DNA of 64,000 nucleotides from Planctomycetota bacterium (lineage in GTDB: Bacteria > Planctomycetota > Phycisphaerae > Phycisphaerales > Phycisphaeraceae), in contig CP066225.1 of assembly GCA_016350165.1 (NCBI GenBank), positions 620,001 through 684,000 of the forward strand, given 5' to 3'. Below, in pieces: positions 46,522-55,276 of the stretch. The first letter of the stretch is position 1, and every line of letters starts with the position of its first letter. The translations under genes and the position numbers were made by a program. Below the pieces are notes generated by a model, which saw nothing but the letters and a program-made list of their open reading frames with translations, did no database searches and was not told where the DNA came from.

Positions 46522-47052
46522 TTGCCCATTATCGGCCTCCTATCAGACTCACACGGCCAAGCCGAGCTCACACAAAAAGCCGCCAATATTTTGCTCAAAA
46601 ATCACGCAGACCTCATCATTCATCTAGGTGACATCTGCTCGACTGAAGTCCTCGACGCCCTTGCCATGCACTATCCTCCATCTCACACCAAAGCAGGCAC
46701 GCAAGTTGAAGTACACCTGGTTTTTGGCAACTCAGACTACGACTATAAATCTCTCGGTGTCTACGCTCATTCACTCGGGCTCATCGTCGATCACCCAACC
46801 GGCTACCTCAAGCTTTCAGACGGCCGCACGCTTGCCTACACACATGGCCACGAACACCGCACATTATCCACACTCATCGCCAATCACACACCATTCATCT
46901 GTCACGGCCACACACATCGTAAAACCGATTTTCAACAAGATCAGTCACGAATTATCAATCCCGGTGCATTCACACGTGTCACGATCCCCACCGTCGCTAC
47001 ACTAAATACTGACACTGACGAGCTGACGTTTCACCCCGTCCCCTCCTCGTGA
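46522..47052 (+). CDS. YfcE/MJ0936-type metallophosphoesterase
   Basis: A 176-residue calcineurin-like phosphoesterase with the five motifs DSHG, GDIC, GNSD, THGHEH and GHTHR, matching the small YfcE/MJ0936 group of metal-dependent phosphodiesterases. The start is TTG, supported by GGAG 7 bases upstream and by the lack of any in-frame ATG before the first motif. Substrate unknown. Confidence 0.88.
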   Translation: MPIIGLLSDSHGQAELTQKAANILLKNHADLIIHLGDICSTEVLDALAMHYPPSHTKAGTQVEVHLVFGNSDYDYKSLGVYAHSLGLIVDHPTGYLKLSDGRTLAYTHGHEHRTLSTLIANHTPFICHGHTHRKTDFQQDQSRIINPGAFTRVTIPTVATLNTDTDELTFHPVPSS

Positions 47053-47189
47053 TACACTGTACGAGGCCGCGCCGCTCCACAAGACGTGCCTATGATCTCT
47101 CACGCCTCTCAAAATCTACTCCGACTCAACCGCATGCACGGTAACTCAACACTAATAAACCACATATAACCACAGGATCACACCAGAAC

Positions 47190-47678
47190 ATGGACGACCT
47201 CAACGTCAGAACATATCAGCCTGAAGATCAAGCAGCTATCCTCGCGCTCTTCGATCAAGGGCTACTCGCAGGACAAGTCGCACCAAACGATACCGGTGCT
47301 GATATTGAACATATTCAAGACGCATATTTCGATTCAGATCGTCATCATTTCTGGGTTGCCACGCTTCACGACAAAGTCGTCGGAATGATCGGCGTCGCTT
47401 CTGATGAAGAACACACCGCTGAGATCCGTCGCTTACGCGTACAAAAAGATCTCCAAGACACCCCCATCGCGGCACATCTTCTCACCGCAGCACTCGATCA
47501 CTGCAAAGTACACGGCTACCTCAAGGTCCTTCTCGACACTCGCTTTGAACGCGAAGAAGCTGTCGACCTCTTCGACAAAGTCGGCTTCCAACACACACGC
47601 ACCAAAAATGTACATGGCAAAGATCTACTCGAATTCTATCTCGACATCTATCGCCAAGATGGACCATCCGAAGAGTAA
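47190..47678 (+). CDS. GNAT-family N-acetyltransferase
   Basis: A 162-residue acetyltransferase: HFWVATLHDKVVGMIGV is the usual central hairpin, EIRRLRVQKDLQ the motif A strand leading to the coenzyme A loop, here less glycine-rich (DTPIAAHLL), and LFDKVGF the motif B end. The acceptor is unknown. It lies 137 bases after the phosphoesterase gene and carries a terminator. Confidence 0.82.
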   Translation: MDDLNVRTYQPEDQAAILALFDQGLLAGQVAPNDTGADIEHIQDAYFDSDRHHFWVATLHDKVVGMIGVASDEEHTAEIRRLRVQKDLQDTPIAAHLLTAALDHCKVHGYLKVLLDTRFEREEAVDLFDKVGFQHTRTKNVHGKDLLEFYLDIYRQDGPSEE

Positions 47679-47705
47679 ACCCATAATTGCATAATAAAAA
47701 TCAGC

Positions 47706-47739
47706 AAAGCCGAGAAGCATCCGCTCACTCGGCTTTTTC
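47706..47739. terminator. Intrinsic terminator of acetyltransferase
   Basis: AAAGCCGAG and CTCGGCTTT arms around a 13-base loop, then TTTCTTTTT. Confidence 0.82.
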
Positions 47740-47763
47740 TTTTTCACTCACAATTCAAACAAC

Positions 47764-48288
47764 TTAATCAAGCATTTCTTTCAAAAATAAAATGACCACG
47801 CCAACCACAATACATATCAAAAAATGCCCAATTGTTAACTCTACACCATGTACGCGCATGATTCGAAACTTGATTGCAATCAACCCGCCAATAAACGGCA
47901 CCAATGCAGCACCCAATAAGCCAAGCTTTTTACCCTTATTGACTCCCCAATCATTAATCGAGTCACACGCATTTTCAAACATCGCTTTGAAAATATCTTT
48001 AAAACTCGCACGCCCCATCCGTCCCTTTGCCGCTTCACGACGTGATCTTCCACGCCTTCTTTTTACCGCAGCTTTACGCTCAACCTCATCTTTTTCATCC
48101 AGATAATCCAACAACACAGAATGCTCAGCTTCATTCTTTTTGGCTGTATTTCCAGATATATTATTTTCATCATCCTGCATCGGTACTATCTGTGTCATAC
48201 CACAACACCGGCAACGCACCTTCTTTCCCCCATACTCTGTTGGCACCGTCAAAAATCTTTCACACGCATGACATTCAAAACGCAACAT
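47764..48288 (-). CDS. Zinc-ribbon membrane protein, array member 1 (short)
   Basis: A 174-residue protein. It opens with MLRFECHACERFL and VRCRCCG, the CxxC/CxxC ribbon of its upstream neighbours, then an Asn/Glu-rich linker, a strongly basic patch (KRRRGRSRR), and two membrane spans in the last 60 residues. It lacks the second zinc ribbon and the C-terminal conserved block of the others, so it is a short or divergent member. ATG at 48288 is chosen because it puts the ribbon at the N terminus as in the paralogues; an in-frame start at 48318 is possible. Confidence 0.75.
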   Translation of the reverse strand: MLRFECHACERFLTVPTEYGGKKVRCRCCGMTQIVPMQDDENNISGNTAKKNEAEHSVLLDYLDEKDEVERKAAVKRRRGRSRREAAKGRMGRASFKDIFKAMFENACDSINDWGVNKGKKLGLLGAALVPFIGGLIAIKFRIMRVHGVELTIGHFLICIVVGVVILFLKEMLD

Positions 48289-48302
48289 ATCACACTTCCC
48301 AT

Positions 48303-48332
48303 AAAAAACTGCAGTCATAATCGACTGCAGTT
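48303..48332 (-). terminator. Intrinsic terminator between array members 1 and 2
   Basis: AACTGCAGTC and GACTGCAGTT are perfect 10-base arms with a 5-base loop and a minus-strand T-run. Confidence 0.85.
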
Positions 48333-48361
48333 CTCATCGTCATGTATAAATTATTCACACA

Positions 48362-49321
48362 CTACTCAGTGCCACCTGCCCCAACACGAAACGCTGTAAA
48401 CAGTGCCAAACCAAACCATAGGAAGTCCCACGGTGAAAATGAGTTTGATATACGATCAGAGTATGAGACATCTTCCAACACTGCTGGAACAAAATAATCT
48501 TTAACCGCCTGTCTTAATTCATCCTTACTCATACTATCAAGCTTTGCATCCAACTCTTCTTCAAGCTTTTTTTCAAGTTTTTCTGGCAATTCCAATTCCT
48601 CACCGTTCTCTTCAGCATTTTGGCTTTCTTCCAAAGCTGACATAACGGGCTCACTGAATTCGTTTTCCTCATGCATCATCTGAACAACAGAAACAGTTTG
48701 GGCAACTTCATTATCCTGATACATCTGCATCAATTCGCCTGTTGCTCCCCATTGAAAAATCATCAACTTTCCAATGAGCAGACCCAGCGCAGCTAACCCC
48801 GCAGCATATGTGCCCACAGCGAAACTCTGTGTACCAGCAGCAGTCGCAACCGCCAAACCAACGAGTAGCCCAATGCCCCAAGCAACATAACCAATTTCGT
48901 AATTCGTAACGATCGTAATACCCGCCCAGATCGAGCCACCAATCACAGCAATGATGCCGCCCACAACCAATGCGATCGCCAAACTACCTGCCGCTCTCGC
49001 AGCCTGTTCTTTCGCACCATCCTTCTTAATCTTGGTCTTCAGCTTCTTACCATCAATCAATCCACCACAACTCAAGCAAAGCTTCGCACCCTCACGTACT
49101 TCACTACCACAGTGCCCACACGTCGGGCCCGCCTTCGTAACTGCAGTTGAAGATGCAGCCTTCGAACTTATAGCGTCATTCAGCAGTCCCATATCATCAC
49201 CCACTGCCACCGCTTCTGGCACGCGCTGTATCGCCCCACACTTCTGACACTTCGCACGCTTACCAGCATATTCCTCAGGTACCCTAATGGCCTGACCACA
49301 ATCACAACTAAATTTTATCAT
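48362..49321 (-). CDS. Zinc-ribbon membrane protein, array member 2
   Basis: A 319-residue protein. Order of parts: zinc ribbon 1 (MIKFSCDCGQAIRVP, CQKCG), a linker, zinc ribbon 2 (CGHCG, CLSCGG), a Lys-rich patch, about four closely spaced glycine-rich membrane spans, an acidic Glu/Leu-rich helix region, then a conserved end (AVKDYFVPAVL, SPWDFLWFGLAL) with a last span. The same order returns in the next three genes. ATG at 49321 matches the MIKF start of its neighbour and has AAGGG upstream. Function unknown. Confidence 0.8.
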   Translation of the reverse strand: MIKFSCDCGQAIRVPEEYAGKRAKCQKCGAIQRVPEAVAVGDDMGLLNDAISSKAASSTAVTKAGPTCGHCGSEVREGAKLCLSCGGLIDGKKLKTKIKKDGAKEQAARAAGSLAIALVVGGIIAVIGGSIWAGITIVTNYEIGYVAWGIGLLVGLAVATAAGTQSFAVGTYAAGLAALGLLIGKLMIFQWGATGELMQMYQDNEVAQTVSVVQMMHEENEFSEPVMSALEESQNAEENGEELELPEKLEKKLEEELDAKLDSMSKDELRQAVKDYFVPAVLEDVSYSDRISNSFSPWDFLWFGLALFTAFRVGAGGTE

Positions 49322-49489
49322 GCTTTTGCCCTTAAACTTCTTTCGGAAATGCTGCAGCAACTTGCCCATACTCATGCTGCCATGCACCGCCGGAACTCTC
49401 TAATCAAATGCAAGGCTCACAACATAATCTCAAACCAGTTCCCCAACAAGTTTAATTGCTCAATATTCTCTGTTTTGCATTTTATAGAC

Positions 49490-49518
49490 AAAAAAACGCG
49501 ACATTCTCATGTCGCGTT
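49490..49518 (-). terminator. Intrinsic terminator between array members 2 and 3
   Basis: AACGCGACAT / ATGTCGCGTT is a perfect stem with a 4-base loop and a seven-T minus-strand tail. Confidence 0.88.
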
Positions 49519-49542
49519 CCTCAATTTACCTTGTTTAACAGC

Positions 49543-50574
49543 TTATTCTTTACCACGACCAACACTAAAGGCCGTTGAAACTGCAATTCCCAACCACGCT
49601 AAATCCCAAAACGACATCATCGACTTCAGTCGCTCTTCAAATGGAAGACTCTCAAGCAAAGGATTAACCATGTGCTCTATCAATAATTTTTTCTTCTCAT
49701 CATCAGTCATCTTCTTTGCGCGAGCCTGAACTTCCTTTTCCATCTCTTCAGCAATCGACGCAGGCAATGGGCTTATATCCATATCTTCTTCACCGTATTT
49801 CCTACGATCCAAAACCGTTTGCACGCGTTCACTAAATTCTTTTTTCTCTAGCATCTCAGATTGCGCAAGACTGAACTCTATCCCAGGCATCTTTATAAGC
49901 TCACTAGCAATCAAGCTCGGAACAGCAAACTGCAAAATCATCAACTTGCCAACAACCAAACCAAGCACTGCAAAGCCAGCCGCCCCAATTCCCACTGTCA
50001 TGTGCTGTCCACCAGCTAACGCCACCATCACAACACCAACCAATAACCCCACACCAATCGCCACATACCCAAGCTCATATCCAGTCACATAAACAACACC
50101 CGCCCAGATCGCTCCTGAAATAACAGCAGCAATTCCACCACCAACCATGGCCAAACCCAACCCCCCGATCTGTTTCGGCTCACCCACAACCTTCTTCTCT
50201 TTCTTTTCCTTACGCCTCGCCGCCTTCGCATCTGCTTTAACAAATTCGCCACAGTTCACGCAAAGCTTCGCACTATCTTTCACCGCTTTACCGCAATGCG
50301 GACACTTGATCATTCCATGGCCAATCAACGTCGCGCTCTCACGCTCAATCGTCGCTTCTATTTCTTCTTTGGTTTTCTTATGGTCCGATTTCACCGCTCC
50401 CTCAGGCAGCATCCCCAATTCATACCCTTCGCCATAAGCCTTATTTTCCATCTCCTCACCGCCCGCCGGCACAATATGGGCCTTCCCACATTTCGTACAC
50501 TTCACCTTCTTCCCCGCATACTCCGGCGGAACGCCCAACTTCTGATCACATACATCACAATGGAACTTAATCAT
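49543..50574 (-). CDS. Zinc-ribbon membrane protein, array member 3
   Basis: A 343-residue close paralogue of member 2: ribbon 1 MIKFHCDVCDQKLGVP with CTKCG, ribbon 2 CPHCGKAVK with CVNCGEF, a basic patch (RRKEKKEKK), four spans including GLGLAMVGGGIAAVISGAIW, an acidic soluble stretch and a conserved end (KLLIEHMVNPLLESL, SFWDLAWLGIAV). Its own terminator separates it from member 2, so the two are likely separate transcripts. Function unknown. Confidence 0.82.
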   Translation of the reverse strand: MIKFHCDVCDQKLGVPPEYAGKKVKCTKCGKAHIVPAGGEEMENKAYGEGYELGMLPEGAVKSDHKKTKEEIEATIERESATLIGHGMIKCPHCGKAVKDSAKLCVNCGEFVKADAKAARRKEKKEKKVVGEPKQIGGLGLAMVGGGIAAVISGAIWAGVVYVTGYELGYVAIGVGLLVGVVMVALAGGQHMTVGIGAAGFAVLGLVVGKLMILQFAVPSLIASELIKMPGIEFSLAQSEMLEKKEFSERVQTVLDRRKYGEEDMDISPLPASIAEEMEKEVQARAKKMTDDEKKKLLIEHMVNPLLESLPFEERLKSMMSFWDLAWLGIAVSTAFSVGRGKE

Positions 50575-50779
50575 AAAACCCCCTTCGCTAAGAAGGATTA
50601 ACCAAAATATGCCCTGTACCTTTAAGTAACTTCATACATCGCCACAATCTCAAAAACGTACAAACTCAAAACTGCAAATGATTAAAAGAAATGGCTGTCC
50701 TAAAATAAAATACCACATCCACCACGCCACCGCCATAAAAATTCACCACGACGACCAACCCCAATTAACGCCAATATCC

Positions 50780-51952
50780 CTACTCTTCACGATGCCCAAA
50801 CCCCGCCAACATAAACGCACCCAATGCACCTAACCCAAGCCAAATCAGCTCATACTGCGATACCACTGCCTTGAGTCGCTCCTGACCTGACATTCCCTTC
50901 ACTTTTGGCTCAATCCAGTACTTCTTCACCAAGCCCACCTTCTGCGCATCATTCAGCTTCCTCATTTTCTCCGCAACTTTCTCATATTCACGCTCACGCA
51001 TTTCTAATTCTTGCTTCGCTTCCCAATCCACCGCACGCAACTTCTCACTTGTCTCCCGATCAAACGCCCCTTCTGCAATCAGCGATTTCACCACCGCTGC
51101 CTCCAACATTCGCATCTCTTTCACACCACTTCTTGATCGCATTTCAGACAATCCATAAAACGCGATTCCAACCTTCCCCACACCTATCGCAAGTACCAGC
51201 ATAAGCACAGCCATCGCCCCAAGCATCCAATGTTTCGCACCACCCGCCAGCTTCACCATCACAAAAGCAATCACAAGCCCCATCACAAAAGCGATACCGC
51301 CCAATTCTTTTCCAAAAGCAACCGACACCGCAGCCCAGCACGCACCCCCAACAATAGCTGTCGATGCGCCGCCCAACATCGCGCTTACACCTGCAGCCAA
51401 TCCGCCCACAACACCTTGTCTCCCTTGTACTGCAGCTTGCTCAATCGCATCCATATCCCCAAGCACATGGCCGCAACTCACACACAGTAACGCACCATCT
51501 CTCACAACCTCACCACACTGCGGACACGTCACATCCCCCATGCCAACCCAACCTTCATTTGCCTGTTCACCGACCTCTTCAACCTGCGTAGTCGCAAGCT
51601 GCTGTAAATCCCATCCACTGCCTTCACCTGCTTCACCCTCACTTTCACTTTGCCCCATCACCGCGTCACTCAATCCATCAAACCGCTGTTGCTGTTCAAC
51701 TGTTTCCATATCCCATTCAGAATCAACCTCACCGCGTCCCATCTCAGCCTGAATGCGTTCCTGTTCCTTTTGCGCGCGTTCTAATCGTTCCTCTTCACGA
51801 CGCTTTTTTTCAAGCGTTTTTTCGTCCGTCGCCCCATCATCTTCTTGAACGTTCAATGCCTTCCCACAACCTCTGCACTTCACAACCTGCCCGATCAATG
51901 CTTCAGGAATATGCGATAAACGTTCACATTTTTCACATCGAACTTCGATCAT
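50780..51952 (-). CDS. Zinc-ribbon membrane protein, array member 4
   Basis: A 390-residue paralogue. Ribbon 1 is MIEVRCEKCERLSHIP with CRGCG. A longer charged coiled-coil linker (EKKRREEERLERAQKEQER) comes before ribbon 2 (CPQCGEVVRDGALLCVSCG), then glycine-rich spans, a Glu/Arg-rich helix and the family end (GLVKKYWIEPKVKGM, YELIWLGLGALG). It is 38 bases downstream of member 5, so those two are probably co-transcribed. Confidence 0.8.
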   Translation of the reverse strand: MIEVRCEKCERLSHIPEALIGQVVKCRGCGKALNVQEDDGATDEKTLEKKRREEERLERAQKEQERIQAEMGRGEVDSEWDMETVEQQQRFDGLSDAVMGQSESEGEAGEGSGWDLQQLATTQVEEVGEQANEGWVGMGDVTCPQCGEVVRDGALLCVSCGHVLGDMDAIEQAAVQGRQGVVGGLAAGVSAMLGGASTAIVGGACWAAVSVAFGKELGGIAFVMGLVIAFVMVKLAGGAKHWMLGAMAVLMLVLAIGVGKVGIAFYGLSEMRSRSGVKEMRMLEAAVVKSLIAEGAFDRETSEKLRAVDWEAKQELEMREREYEKVAEKMRKLNDAQKVGLVKKYWIEPKVKGMSGQERLKAVVSQYELIWLGLGALGAFMLAGFGHREE

Positions 51953-51990
51953 GTTCGCCTCTCAGGATTCTATCAATCGATTAGACTTCA

Positions 51991-53307
51991 CTACGCTGTA
52001 CGAGCAAGTACGCCTCCACAACCCAAACCAGCAATCACATAAGCACAACCAACTGCCAGCAATAACCACACAAAATCCCACACCCCAATCACCTGCATCA
52101 CATCAGACCAATACCCATGCCCAACACGCCCCGTCGCTTCACTACGTACCCAATGTTCTTTCACCACTTCAAGCCGCCCAGCTTCATCAAGACCAGCCGC
52201 TGTTTCTCTAATCTTTGAATAGAGTTCATCGGAAATCGAGCCTTCAAGCCCCGCGCCCTCTTCAAGATTATCCAATTGCTCATATTCCTCAAGCTTCATC
52301 TGCCCTTCATTCACCATCTGCATGAGCACCGCTGACTCAACCTGCATCTCCGTCACCCCACCTTCGACCACTCCCTGCAATATCCGATCCACCGTTGATT
52401 CAACACCCAACACGCCCACGCTCGCTTTACCTGCCAACATACTCAACACCACAACCACCACTGCTGTCACACCCAAATCGTTACTCGATTCCTGTGACAT
52501 CGCCCACATTACACCAGCAACCAAAACACTGATCGCAACAATCACAACCCCTGCCACATGTCCTGTCATCGATGCATACACAGCCCAACCTACAGCAGCC
52601 AACACACCAACACTCAATCCTCCCATCAAAGGCCACATCCCCAATTGCTGACGCTCTTTTCGTTTCTTTAACCACTCATCCCACCATGTACGCTTCTTCA
52701 TCTGCTCATTCAGTGGTACCCCCTTGCCTTTCTCCTCATCACGCTTCTCACGCATCCGCTCAACCACACCCTCCTGCTCACCAACACCCTCCTGCTCACG
52801 GATCGCCGCAATCTCTTCCTCACTCAACTCCCCAACATCCGAGATCCAATCCTCACCCTCAACAGCCTGCACGTTCACAACACGCTGTCCACTTTCACCC
52901 GTTTCACCCTGCCCCTTCTCAGTACCAACCTCACCCATCACCTGCTGCCGCATCTCCGCCAGCCGTGCAGCATGCAGCTGTCTTCTGGCTTCAAGTTCCC
53001 TCACATCCCACATCCCCGTCTCACCACTACCATCCTCCCGGTCTTCCTTCAGCTTCACCACCGTCTCACACAACACATCTTCATTTTCCGACCACTCATG
53101 CACACTCTTCGGCTGACCCGCCAGCAACAACTCAGGCCTCTCCCCACTATCCACACGCTCCATCCATGCCACGCTCATCGTCACGCCATACTGCCCCCCC
53201 ACAACCTTCACTTCATCCCAGCAATGAACGCACTTAACCACCTGACCTAAAAACATGTCAGGTAGCTCCATCCCCGCTCCGCAATGCTCACACATAATCT
53301 TGATCAT
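51991..53307 (-). CDS. Zinc-ribbon membrane protein, array member 5
   Basis: A 438-residue divergent paralogue with one N-terminal ribbon (MIKIMCEHCGAGMELP, CVHCWDEV), a long acidic linker of about 180 residues, a basic Trp-rich patch (RTWWDEWLKKRKERQQ) in the place of ribbon 2, several spans, an acidic helix region and the shared end (VVKEHWVRSEATG, VWDFVWLLLAVG). The ATG at 53307 has GAGGGTGACG before it; a GTG two codons earlier is also open. It starts the array and lies 190 bases upstream, on the same strand, of nothing else but after nuoH. Confidence 0.78.
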   Translation of the reverse strand: MIKIMCEHCGAGMELPDMFLGQVVKCVHCWDEVKVVGGQYGVTMSVAWMERVDSGERPELLLAGQPKSVHEWSENEDVLCETVVKLKEDREDGSGETGMWDVRELEARRQLHAARLAEMRQQVMGEVGTEKGQGETGESGQRVVNVQAVEGEDWISDVGELSEEEIAAIREQEGVGEQEGVVERMREKRDEEKGKGVPLNEQMKKRTWWDEWLKKRKERQQLGMWPLMGGLSVGVLAAVGWAVYASMTGHVAGVVIVAISVLVAGVMWAMSQESSNDLGVTAVVVVVLSMLAGKASVGVLGVESTVDRILQGVVEGGVTEMQVESAVLMQMVNEGQMKLEEYEQLDNLEEGAGLEGSISDELYSKIRETAAGLDEAGRLEVVKEHWVRSEATGRVGHGYWSDVMQVIGVWDFVWLLLAVGCAYVIAGLGCGGVLARTA

Positions 53308-53427
53308 CGTCACCCTCGAAATTCACACTTCTTACGTTCATGCAGCCCCACCCCACATAAAAAACTTCACCACCCATAAATCCCACGTACGCCAATTATA
53401 CAACACATTTACAAACCCCACCCAATA

Positions 53428-53451
53428 AAAAACCCCGCTTATGCGGGGCTT
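53428..53451 (-). terminator. Intrinsic terminator of nuoH
   Basis: CCCCGC-TTAT-GCGGGG stem followed on the minus strand by a T-run, about 50 bases after the nuoH stop. Confidence 0.88.
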
Positions 53452-53498
53452 CTTCTTATCTATTTCATCCAGTCAATCCAAACCGTTCCTCACCCTTT

Positions 53499-54797
53499 TC
53501 AGGATGCTTCAGGCAACGGGCTGAATCGTGAACCCTTCAAAGGCAAACGCTCATTCGAAGTGTCCTTAGGCAGATACATGCCAGCCAATGCTGCAATCAC
53601 TGCCATCACAATATTCATAATGCCATACCACCACCAGTTACGGAAGCCGAAGTACAACATGAAGCTTGTGACAAGCATCGTTGCGATCGTCAACGGTATC
53701 ATGCCCCGCCAAGCCATTCTCATCAACTGGTCAAATCTCAGTCGTGGCAGCGTCCATCTCACCCACATCATCACCGCAATGATGACAAACACCTTGCCAG
53801 CAAATACGCCGAACTTCACAAACGCAAGCAATACGCCCAGCATCCAGTTATCCGCCACATAATCAGGCAGCACCTTGAAGAACGGCAACACATCCCAGCC
53901 TCCCAAGAACAACAGTGCAAAGAACGCACTTGCTGTAATCATGTTCATATACTCACCCAGGAAGAACAGCGCCCACTTCATCGAACCATACTCAGTATGG
54001 AAGCCGCCAACCAACTCCTGCTCAGCCTCAGCCAAGTCAAACGGAGCACGGTTACATTCCGCCAGTGTGCAGACAAAAAACAGAATCGCCAGCAACGGGT
54101 GCATGAAAATGCCCCATGTATTGCCAGTTAAATCCAAACCAAATACACCATTCTCACCAATCTGAGCAGCAGCGATATCCGTCGTCATCGTCGCTTGGAA
54201 CATCATGATCATCACCAGCACACAAATGCCCTGAGGAATCTCATAGCTCAACATCTGGGCTGCAGCACGAACACCGCCCAAGAATGAATATTTGTTATTC
54301 GATGCATAAGAACCGACCACAACCCCGTAAACAGCCAGCGAACTCACCGCCAGAATGTAAACAACACCAATATTCACTGGTGCAGCAGTACCAAACACGA
54401 TCTGCTTGGCTGATGTACCCCAGCCAAACCAGTCAATCTCTGGAATCGCAATCAGGCCCGCCCAAGGAATCACAGCCCAGCTCAAAGTTGCTGTCAGCAT
54501 CACCATCGCAGGTGCCAACCAGAACAACCACTTATCCACACGGTTCGGCGTAAAGTCTTCTTTCAACAACAACTTCAGACCATCCGCCAACGCCTGACCA
54601 AAACCCATCATATGGATCTTCTCAGGCAAAAAGCCAAAACCAAGGTTCGTACGGTTCGGCCCAATTCGGTCCTGAATCCACGATGCCATCTTTCTTTCTA
54701 AAAAGATCAGATAAGCACACGCACCCAACGCAACGTTGAACACAACCGTGATCACCAGGAAACTTACGATAAACTGTGGCAGCCAGTCTAAATTCAT
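53499..54797 (-). CDS. nuoH: NADH-quinone oxidoreductase subunit H
   Basis: A 432-residue multi-span complex I subunit that forms part of the quinone chamber and links the hydrophilic arm to the proton pumps. It shows YLIFLERKMASWIQDRIGPN, the LADGLKLLLKED motif, CTLAECNRAPFDLAEAEQEL and TLPRLRFDQLM. The C-terminal extension of about 40 residues (KDTSNERLPLKG) is slightly longer than usual. It lies about 34 kb from nuoDEF and has no other nuo gene next to it. Confidence 0.96.
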   Translation of the reverse strand: MNLDWLPQFIVSFLVITVVFNVALGACAYLIFLERKMASWIQDRIGPNRTNLGFGFLPEKIHMMGFGQALADGLKLLLKEDFTPNRVDKWLFWLAPAMVMLTATLSWAVIPWAGLIAIPEIDWFGWGTSAKQIVFGTAAPVNIGVVYILAVSSLAVYGVVVGSYASNNKYSFLGGVRAAAQMLSYEIPQGICVLVMIMMFQATMTTDIAAAQIGENGVFGLDLTGNTWGIFMHPLLAILFFVCTLAECNRAPFDLAEAEQELVGGFHTEYGSMKWALFFLGEYMNMITASAFFALLFLGGWDVLPFFKVLPDYVADNWMLGVLLAFVKFGVFAGKVFVIIAVMMWVRWTLPRLRFDQLMRMAWRGMIPLTIATMLVTSFMLYFGFRNWWWYGIMNIVMAVIAALAGMYLPKDTSNERLPLKGSRFSPLPEAS

Positions 54798-55276
54798 TTC
54801 GTTACTCTTCGTTCAAATCCCTCTACGCAGCAAGTTGCTTATCAGGCTCTCCATCATTAATTCACTGCTCAAACAGCCAATTAACGATATTTCTGTTTCT
54901 GACGCAACGACCTACTGGTCAACGAGGAATTAATTTCGCAAAACGCATTAAACAGTTCAATATCCCCCACCATCATATCACCCCCTCACCCTCCTCACGT
55001 CCCATCACCCCTCTTTACCCCCTCAAGACTATCCCCTACCCAACTTTCTCCCATTTCCCAACACCCCGATAATCCCAAATCTCACACCCCCAGAAACTTA
55101 TCGTTCATGCCTCCCCACCCAAACAACCAGCATTTTCGATCAGCTTCCTGCGAATTATGGCATAAACCTCTACAATACGCCAAATCACTCAGCCGATTAC
55201 ACAATAGATCACACACCTCTTTCCCTCACCAACGCCTCACTCCCTCCTTCCGCACCCCATACCAATAGCACGATTT
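54798..55276. other. C-rich spacer without a gene
   Basis: About 480 bases between divergent nuoH and the first signal peptidase gene. The stretch 54960-55100 is very rich in C and T on the plus strand and nearly free of G. I see no reading frame, hairpin or RNA that I can support. Confidence 0.4.
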
